In this document: one piece after another, positions 56,700-64,000 of the stretch | Layout: every line of letters starts with the position of its first letter | How positions within the stretch are numbered: the first letter of the stretch is position 1 | Origin: Plasmopara viticola | Lineage: Eukaryota > Oomycota > Peronosporomycetes > Peronosporales > Peronosporaceae | DNA length: 64,000 nt | Assembly (NCBI GenBank): GCA_001695595.3 | Contig: MBPM02000107.1 | Coordinates: forward strand, 1 to 64,000 | Direction of reading: 5' to 3' | Translations under genes and position numbers: made by a program | The notes under the pieces: model-generated | The model's database searches: none | What the model was told of the DNA's origin: nothing | What the model saw: the letters and a program-made list of their open reading frames with translations, nothing else

Positions 56700-59600
56700 A
56701 ATGGTTTCCACCATTCGCACAAATGCAGCCCACTCTTCGTCCGACAGATGGAGCTAATCGTTTCGATCAAGCGCCGACGTTTCAGATGGAGCGATCGACG
56801 CCATGCTCTACCTTGGTCACGAAATTGTAAAAGGACCCTTTGGAGTGCTACCAGGTATAAGCGGACTCAGCCGAATTCAGTTATTACAAAGGTGATGAGC
56901 TGTGTTTGTTTAGAAGCGTTAAGCAGACGGAACTCGCACAGAAGTGTGAGGGATGCTTGGGCTTAATGACCTCGAGTTTCGGTCCTTAAGCTTCAAGACG
57001 AGGAACAATTTGAGCAAATGCATCGCATCGATCGTGTGACGTCTAATAAGGGTGATGATTTTTGGCACAGCTTCCATCCAGTTTTACTGGAATTCAAGTA
57101 GCAAATGTGTTCAGGAATTCGGTAAGAGTTTTAGAAATGGGAACTTCTGAGCATTTAGAAAACCGGCTACTTCGAAATCAAACTTTAAGTGCAAACCACG
57201 CTGCCTATGAAGCTACTACGATTGATGTAGCCAAGATCTCAGTTACTTCGACCTTTAAAATTAAGTACCTCTAGCTTCTCGGGATGTAATATCAAGTAGA
57301 GCACTTGCCGTATAGCGACAACCACTTTAATTTTTTCATTTAGTCAATCTCGAAACTACATCATTAGTAAAAATTATATTGGCATCCCGCCTCTGACAAA
57401 TCCTAATTGCATCTAAGAAAATGTCACTAGAACTGTACATACCCAATTGCTTTCACATACTAAGCCATTCGCTTTAAAATGGCTTCGCAAGAAGATTAGA
57501 ATTGTAGCTTATAACACTACGCCCGGCAAATTAACAAGGTCAAAATCTTGAGAAGGGTGTGAATTTCAATGATCAGCAACCTTGCTCTGCGCAACAGAAG
57601 GAATTCCTATGCAATCGTTTTAGAAGTCTAAAAGCCCACTTTAAATGGTAAGCGAAGGTAATTGGCGCGTGGAGGGCTTGTTTGCTATTTAAATTGACTA
57701 GACAAGTCACTCAACCATTTAAAACGGTAAACACCACCACCCATAGAATCAAGAAATAGTTTATAATCTGTCACACCTTACTGTGTCTGGATCTGATAAG
57801 GTTTTCCGTGTCAAGTCAAATCAAGCCGCAGGCTCCACTCCTGGTGGTTTTCCTTCATCAATTTCTCTAGACTTCAGCCTTGCGATCATGCTCCTCTCGT
57901 CACCCAGAGACGTTAATTTTATCTTCGAGACATCTATCACCGACCATGTGGCTCGAGTGATTAGACGCTTGACACGGAACGAGATCGTAGATAAGCATCG
58001 AATCATTCATTTGACACGGCGTACATGAGGGTGATAGTTAAATGTAATATCAAGTATCCTGGAAGCTGTATATTAAATCAACTTGAATACCGTGCACATC
58101 ATGCGCTTTTTGTGTCACATCTTAAAGTAAAATTCATAACACATTTACATTAACATCGACACCCAAGTTTTGTAAATGTGGTACCTCAAAGCAAGAGTAT
58201 ATCGTTCACAAAAGGTTTAGAAATCAATAGCACAAAAATGCGCCGTCCGGAAAATCGAATCTGGGGCAACTTGGGAATCTTGATTGATTCTAGAGCGCAA
58301 TTGCTATCATAAGGAAACTCACAATGAAGCCGCAATACACAAACACTTCCACGTCTAGGCGCTGGTTGGGCGCTATGAAACACACAGTAACGACGATGAT
58401 TCCTGTTGAATGGCCAAAGCCCAAGCGCACACCTAGTTGGCAAGAACGACGATGGCCCCGCACTCGATTCATGAGTGCGCTTAGGTGGTGGGGTCAAGTC
58501 AAAACTCATGGTCGTAATACACAGAGACGCGCTGTAGAAACAGTAATTGAGCTCATAAGCTGTGCGTACGCACACTATATATTGTTCATATTTTGTTTTC
58601 ACTTCGCAACCGTATCCTTAGGTTTAAGAGTACCATTTTGTGCTTGTCGTATACCCAACCAGGTGTTTATGCCCTCAGCGACCGCATTTTGCTCGTTTCT
58701 GTTGCAATCGGATGGTTTAGAATTGAAAATGAATGCATGTCGAAGAAAAAAGAATGCTGGAAGGTTGACGATTTCAATAACGTACATTTTAAGCTACGTA
58801 CTTAGCATAATAGTAGCGACACTTTCACGGTGGAAGTCTATGCTCGGGAGTTTCTATTTAGTGGTAGAGCTTCAAAGGTTAAGGCTTGAAGCCTTAGAAT
58901 TTGAGCATCACAGATCATTGGCAATTGATAAGCCCTTATGTTCGAATAATTAAAAAATGTTCGTATACACGAATTAAAGTTTTTTTATTGAATGCTCACA
59001 GGCTTTATATGTTCCAGAATTTCCGCAAAGAAAACGTTTCTGCAGGATACATTTTGTGGTCGCCATACAAAAATACAAGGTACATGTTGAGCATAATGAT
59101 TAATTCATCATAAAAACTCATTGAAGGATTACCAAGTAGTACCTCGATGCGAAGTCGTTGCATCAGAAGCCACAAGGAATGCCAATTTCTTCGGCTAGCG
59201 CGATAATGATAAAATTTGATCGGGCTCACAAGACTTTCTGTCGCCACTTCGTTCGAATACCCCTACCCCTGTATGCTTTTTGTTCGACAAGCAGCTCGAA
59301 AGAGGAAGCCATGTTTTACAAAAAAAAAGGCTGACTAAAACAATCAAGTCAGTGATTAAGACTCAAACCGAGGTCAAGTCTCAGCATGTATCCATATTAC
59401 ATTAAATAAGGCGAGCGCAGCGAACCTGCACGGGAGAATCTGCAAAGCAGGGCTGCGCAGAATCTGTCCACATCTGTGAGCCGCGTGTTTTCTTCCATAC
59501 GTAAATTTTAGGGACCATATGGCTGTTTAGGTAACACACCTCATATTTTTGTGACAAACTTGACTGGACTGACTTCCATTGCATAGCCAGAACGAGGAAT

Positions 59601-59764
59601 TCTTACGATTGGCGAATAACATGTAAACGCGCTTTTCATTGGTGTAAAGTCGTTGTTACTCTCTTCTCCCTTTGCGGCCAGACAAGAGCGCCGAGACACC
59701 ACTCTAGATCTCCCTTGTTGCGAACCGCGTCCCGATCCCATTTGAGAGCTGCTTTGCCGGCTAC
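56700..59764. other. Gene-poor region, nothing supported
   Basis: AT-rich sequence. A plus-strand frame of 209 codons at 58324-58953 and an antisense frame overlap each other without a recognised domain. The minus strand at 58290-58472 has a hydrophobic stretch (GIIVVTVCFIAP...VFVYCGFIVSFLMIAIAL) that could be a membrane-protein exon, but I cannot build a gene around it. Confidence 0.4.
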
Positions 59765-61816
59765 ATGGGTCGCAACCTCTTTGATTTTTCTATAGTCAAC
59801 AGTAGTACCAAGTTCATCAGCGGGAATTCCGCCGCCATTAGCGACGACAAGGACACTGGGTTTTCGTCTACGCGCAGTACTGTCAGTTCTTCTAACGAAT
59901 CGTTCATAGCTCAATCCCAGAACTTTGTACCGCAGAACCACACAGCTTCAGACATGGATGCGCTCAGCCGGAGCCATATGCACTGCACCCGCTCTGCCGA
60001 CTATAGCAGCCGTGGAGACCGAAAGCCCACGACCTTTACCGCTACGAGCTCCCACACGGGCTCCAATACCAACTCCATGATAACACAGTCGCACCATACA
60101 ATGGGTCACGTGCACAACGCCGTTGGAGCGGATGAATCGAAGGCTGGCAAGAAGTGCTCCGTATGCGGTAAGAACTTTAATCCACTGCGGCGACGACACT
60201 ATTGTCGCACGTGCTCGGCCGCAGTGTGCAGTTCGTGCAGCATTTCTAGAAAAGTAGAGAGTACATTCGAAGGTGCTATCACTGTGCGCATGTGTGTGAG
60301 TTGCAAGCTCAGCTCCATTGCGTCACAGGACGACTTTTATGACCGCATTTTTTCGAGTAATGGAGGAACGAATACAGCTGCCACGTCCGACTCGCAACCA
60401 AGTGGTAGTGAAGGGGACTATACTAGCGACCGTCTTAGCTTTGCCAGCTATTCGTCAGGAGCGGGGCATGTCAAAGATGACACTTGGATGGTAGACATGC
60501 AGGTACCTATGGACAAACGTGCCGCCAGTACCTCGAATCTTCCCATTCGACGCAAGTCAAGCACGGCCAGTAGTAGTAACACCAACACAGATCAGGCTGG
60601 TCAACGAGGACGACATGGCTCGCTCACTGGACCACAGGCAATCACAGAGGACTGTTCATGGTGCATGAATGAGGCCTGTGCTCCCCTCCACGAGTACTTT
60701 GAAGTGCCGTATCCATTTTTCCTCGAGCTGGCGGACCCAGCGGCTAAGAACCAGTACATTGCTGCGAAACACCTTGATAATGAAATGGAGCGTCTTGCTT
60801 CCGTGCGGACGATCCGAGGTGGCCTGAAGACAGCCACGTCTGCTTTGCAAATGGTCAGGCAATTATGTGATATGGCTGCGATCGCCACTTCATGTCCAAT
60901 GGCACTGGTAGGGCTTCTGGACAAACATGTGTATGTGCCGTGTGCAGAGTCGGGTTTGGGATCCCTGGACAAGATTGACCGACAAAAGTGTTTGGCTGCT
61001 CACGCTTGTCGGAACGGATCACCCCTTGTCTGCAGCAACTTGAATCGCGACGTCCGCTTTTCTGCTAATCCGTGGCGAAGAGATGTGTTGAAGGCGCAGT
61101 TTTACGCTGGAATTCCGCTTACGCTTTCAAATGGCCATACGATTGGAGCCATTGAAGTGTTTGATACCACACCACGATTCGCTTGTATGGAAGTCATTAC
61201 ACAATTGCAAACCGTCGTGCGTGGCTTGATTCGCAAATTTGAAGAGACTTTGGCAAAGAACATTCATGTGGAAAACGAAATGGCGCATAAGTCTTCGTCT
61301 ATGTCAGGACGTCGGAACCCCTCAACCAAGAATATGGAAAACAAGCAACGAACTCCACGCGCTCCGGCACCTAGTGCACCAAGTGCACCCGCCATTCCAC
61401 CACCAAAAAAGTCGCCAAAGCCGTCCATGAGGTCTCCCAGCCACAAGCCATCGGGTTCGGAACCTGAACCGCTCAAGGCGAAGGGAGAGCCGAAAATGCC
61501 AACGTCTGCGGCTCCTGTAGACCCAACTCCTACTCCGGTAGCACCAGCTCCCGCAGCAGGGGCGGGTGAAGTTCAGCAAGATACTATGGAGACGCAGCTT
61601 ATGCAGCTATTATCTCAAACTACTAGCACACAGGAACAACTACGCAACCAGCAGGGACAGATGGTGCACGCAATCAGCAGCCACTCAAAGCAGATTAGCG
61701 ACTTGGCCAAGCAGCTTGAGCGCATGGAGTCGACGCTTGCTGCTAAACTTGGCATGGACTCGGATGATGGCGAAGATTTTCCTTCGAGTGAGGATGCTGG
61801 CGCAGCAAGAGCGTAG
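59765..61816 (+). CDS. FYVE zinc finger-GAF domain protein
   Basis: A single-exon frame of 683 residues starts at the ATG at 59765. A Ser/Thr-rich N-terminus precedes a FYVE-type zinc finger at about residues 131-181, with the CxxC pairs KCSVCGKNF and MCVSCK and the ligand-binding RRRHYC core. The leading WxxD of classical FYVE domains is not obvious. A GAF domain follows at about 367-490 (LCDMAAIATSCPMALVGLLD, HACRNGSPLVCSN, FYAGIPLTLSNGHTIGAIEV). Next come a Pro/Ala-rich linker and a C-terminal coiled coil (METQLMQLLSQTTSTQEQL...LAKQLERMESTLAAKL). The family is greatly expanded in oomycetes and is expected to bind PI3P membranes. Compared with its neighbour on the other strand, it lacks the PH and DEP-like parts; upstream exons were not found. 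Confidence 0.8.
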   Translation: MGRNLFDFSIVNSSTKFISGNSAAISDDKDTGFSSTRSTVSSSNESFIAQSQNFVPQNHTASDMDALSRSHMHCTRSADYSSRGDRKPTTFTATSSHTGSNTNSMITQSHHTMGHVHNAVGADESKAGKKCSVCGKNFNPLRRRHYCRTCSAAVCSSCSISRKVESTFEGAITVRMCVSCKLSSIASQDDFYDRIFSSNGGTNTAATSDSQPSGSEGDYTSDRLSFASYSSGAGHVKDDTWMVDMQVPMDKRAASTSNLPIRRKSSTASSSNTNTDQAGQRGRHGSLTGPQAITEDCSWCMNEACAPLHEYFEVPYPFFLELADPAAKNQYIAAKHLDNEMERLASVRTIRGGLKTATSALQMVRQLCDMAAIATSCPMALVGLLDKHVYVPCAESGLGSLDKIDRQKCLAAHACRNGSPLVCSNLNRDVRFSANPWRRDVLKAQFYAGIPLTLSNGHTIGAIEVFDTTPRFACMEVITQLQTVVRGLIRKFEETLAKNIHVENEMAHKSSSMSGRRNPSTKNMENKQRTPRAPAPSAPSAPAIPPPKKSPKPSMRSPSHKPSGSEPEPLKAKGEPKMPTSAAPVDPTPTPVAPAPAAGAGEVQQDTMETQLMQLLSQTTSTQEQLRNQQGQMVHAISSHSKQISDLAKQLERMESTLAAKLGMDSDDGEDFPSSEDAGAARA

Positions 61817-62051
61817 GTAGAGAATCAGCTCCTAGCACTGTCGTAACAGCACGCTGTAATGCAAGTAAGATAGGACCATTGCATGCCCAAAGAAATCGCT
61901 TGCGTGCTGTTTGATACACATGTACAATTTGCGTGGTGTTTGATGACAACTGATTGCTCGTATTTGCGACGTAGTACGTTATCGTCCAACGTGAAAGCTA
62001 AATTCTGTCGTTACTTTACTAACTCAGAATGGATGTATGCTGCTAAGACTT

Positions 62052-64000
62052 TTAGAGTTTAGTTGCAAGTGTGGCCTCTATTCGCTCAAGCTGTTTTGCC
62101 AGGCAGTCAATCTGCTTTGAATGGCTTGAGATTGCACTCACCATTTGACCCTGTTGTGAGCGCAAATGCTCCTGCGTAGTGGTTGTTTGTGAAAGTAATT
62201 GAAGAAGCTGAGCCTCCATGGGGTTCGCAGCGGAGGCCGCAGCATTTTTGTGCTTCACTTCCTCCGTTTGTTTCTCAACCGGCACCTGTTTTGCTTGTCC
62301 AAATACGTCATCTTGCTGTGCTTCCGTTGCTGCCGTCATAATCTCTTCGAGCAAGTTGAGTAATCCATTGACCACAATCTCAAGTTGACTTAGCACTTCG
62401 CCACACTCGTAGCGCGGTTGGACGTCAAAAACTTCCACTGCTCCAACAACGTGGCCGTTGGAAAGAATCAATGGAATACCGGCATAGAATACTGCGTTTT
62501 TCAAATATTCTTGACGCCAGGTGTTCCCTTTGAAGCGTACATCTTGAGTTATGTCTGAACAAACAAGGGCCACGCCACTACGGCAAGTGTGAGCTGCCAT
62601 TGCATGTTTTCGAGGCACTGTAGCATTAAGATTAATGCCGTGTTGAGACCCTAACACGTAATTGTCATTGTCAAGAAGCCCTACAAAAGCAACGGAACAT
62701 TGACAAGCAATAGCTGCCATACTACAGAGTTGACGTAGCACGCGCGTTGCACTGGGTGTGGCTGCCATAGTGACTAGTAAAGTTTCAACAGACTTGAGTC
62801 GATCGGCTTCATTTGCAAATTGTCTGGCCGTCACGAGTGTGGCGTCAGTAGAAACGTTCACGGGGTAATTAATCTGTTGGAAATCGGTAATCGGACTGCA
62901 CTTCTCGTTCCGGCAATGATGGCAAAATGACGATTCCTGGCTACTGCCATCGCGCCCGTTTGCTCGAATGACGTCGCTTGTTGACGACGTGGATGTCAGC
63001 ACGTCGCTAGCACTTTTTGAATCTTGAAGCTGGATATTGCTATCCACTACATCATTGGATTCACTCATCAAGCTCGCATTAGAGCTAAGCTTGCAACTGA
63101 TGCAGACACGCCATGATGGCGCGACATTTCCAGCTGATTCACCGTCGCTATTGATAACATTTCGGAGCACACTGCAACTACTGCAGATAACCGCACGACA
63201 TTGAAGACAGTGACGGCGACGACGCAGTGGATTGAACGACTTGGAGCACACTGCACACTTTTTGACCTTTTTTATCACTCCATCGTCTGACGTTGGAGAA
63301 ATACTAGCAAAAACACTTTTTCCTAGAAAGCGCCTACCCTCGTGTCCCGATTCCTTTGAGATACCGAGATTGCGTTCATTGCCTGACGAATTCGCTGATT
63401 GATCGAGGGACGCTGAGCTGAGAGCAGCACGTCGATTACTACTAGCCGCAGAGCTAGAGCTCACATCCACTGCATCGGAGGGGCCTGCAGTGTACCTCCA
63501 GAATTTGCGCGAGTCCATGTACTTGAGAAAGTGTGCGACGTGGTAATTGCCTTCCCTGTCAGAGCGACAGTCGTCATCGCCATCAATTACAGCAATCACA
63601 AACGGTTCAGGTGAGTCTGTAAAGTCACGGTCCCACATGACATGGTGTAGCAGATTCATTGACAATAATTGACGACAGAGCAAAGCGCCTGTGGCTCGAT
63701 CCGGTACAAGGCCCTGGTTTAGGAGAAACGTCACGATGGCTTCACCCGTTGCACACTTGACTGTCATGTCCGAACTGATTCGAATAGGGTGTAGAATTAA
63801 GTCGTGACGCATTTTTTTTGTTATTGGGGCCAATTCCAAGACTCCGTAGCGTGGATCCAGGCCTCTCGAGCTTGTCAGGCATTGTAAATTGGTCAGAATT
63901 GCTTGTACCCACACATCTATGTCTTTTTGTGATTTAATGCGAAAGCTTATCTCGGTTTTCGGGAGTAATCCACCCTCGCACGTAAGATGGAATTGTCTCA
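62052..64000 (-). CDS. PH-DEP-FYVE-GAF protein, 5' end beyond the window
   Basis: The frame is open from the right window edge to the stop at 62052-62054 (about 649 residues visible). Order: a C-terminal piece of a PH-like domain (FRIKSQKDIDVWVQAI, 63960-63895), a DEP-like domain (CATGEAIVTFLLNQGLVPDR to LLHHVMWDRDF, about 63760-63620), a FYVE-type finger (KCAVCSKSFNPLRRRRHC... about 63258-63080), a GAF domain (about 62730-62400) and a coiled coil (LSQTTTTQEHLRSQQGQMV, 62200-62130). It would bind phosphoinositide membranes and may serve as a signalling or trafficking adaptor. It is a clear paralogue of the convergent gene at 59765-61816, sharing finger, GAF and coiled coil. There are 235 bases between the two stops. 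Confidence 0.8.
   Translation of the reverse strand, partial: RQFHLTCEGGLLPKTEISFRIKSQKDIDVWVQAILTNLQCLTSSRGLDPRYGVLELAPITKKMRHDLILHPIRISSDMTVKCATGEAIVTFLLNQGLVPDRATGALLCRQLLSMNLLHHVMWDRDFTDSPEPFVIAVIDGDDDCRSDREGNYHVAHFLKYMDSRKFWRYTAGPSDAVDVSSSSAASSNRRAALSSASLDQSANSSGNERNLGISKESGHEGRRFLGKSVFASISPTSDDGVIKKVKKCAVCSKSFNPLRRRRHCLQCRAVICSSCSVLRNVINSDGESAGNVAPSWRVCISCKLSSNASLMSESNDVVDSNIQLQDSKSASDVLTSTSSTSDVIRANGRDGSSQESSFCHHCRNEKCSPITDFQQINYPVNVSTDATLVTARQFANEADRLKSVETLLVTMAATPSATRVLRQLCSMAAIACQCSVAFVGLLDNDNYVLGSQHGINLNATVPRKHAMAAHTCRSGVALVCSDITQDVRFKGNTWRQEYLKNAVFYAGIPLILSNGHVVGAVEVFDVQPRYECGEVLSQLEIVVNGLLNLLEEIMTAATEAQQDDVFGQAKQVPVEKQTEEVKHKNAAASAANPMEAQLLQLLSQTTTTQEHLRSQQGQMVSAISSHSKQIDCLAKQLERIEATLATKL

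Noticed and set aside
58324..58953. 209-codon plus-strand frame
   Set aside because: It overlaps antisense frames of comparable quality, and the peptide has a translated-noise look with no domain. A hydrophobic minus-strand stretch here is noted in the gap entry.

Overview
The window looks like nuclear DNA of an oomycete, most probably a Peronosporales species (Phytophthora or downy mildew type). The grounds are short GT-AG introns of about 50 to 140 bases, compact housekeeping genes with stramenopile-type domain combinations (PH-DEP-FYVE-GAF, EF-hand/ankyrin/WW/glycine-rich), a broken Crinkler (CRN) effector, and two EPIC-like secreted cystatins. Species assignment is inference.

Layout. 1-6.1 kb is gene-poor and opens with a SINE-like repeat. 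6.1-16.3 kb is a dense housekeeping block: mitochondrial ATP synthase subunit b, a large minus-strand multidomain gene (apparently EF-hand + ankyrin + WW + TRAF-like zinc fingers + ALK-type glycine-rich domain), the GINS subunit PSF1, and a membrane-anchored prolyl 4-hydroxylase. 16.3-45.1 kb is a gene-sparse graveyard. It holds a decayed DNA-virus-like element (24.5-30.5 kb: packaging ATPase, fibre-like protein, small basic protein, GIY-YIG nuclease, primase/SF3 helicase), a CRN pseudogene (31.2-32.3 kb), two SINE-like copies side by side (32.6-33.3 kb), and the two cystatin genes (34.3 and 41.7 kb). 45.2-52.5 kb is a second housekeeping block: a dead leucine-rich-repeat gene, TIM10, a MAK/ICK-type kinase, a NIPA-type Mg2+ transporter and a RIX1/PELP1-like ribosome-biogenesis protein. 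52.8-59.7 kb is again sparse, with a fourth SINE-like copy and a Ty3/gypsy gag remnant. 59.8-64 kb carries two tail-to-tail FYVE-GAF paralogues; the second runs off the right edge.

The strongest unusual signals are these: (1) the fossil Polinton-like-virus/virophage-type locus, recognised only by joining short decayed frames on both strands; (2) a four-copy SINE-like family, each copy with its own target-site duplication and a pentanucleotide tail; (3) an in-frame candidate intron that fuses an EF-hand ORF to the ankyrin/WW/glycine-rich ORF; (4) a tandem duplication of the PSF1 terminal exon; (5) four single-base deletions, mostly in homopolymers, in otherwise intact genes, which points to consensus errors in the assembly; (6) a secreted and a membrane-anchored cystatin that share all cysteine positions.
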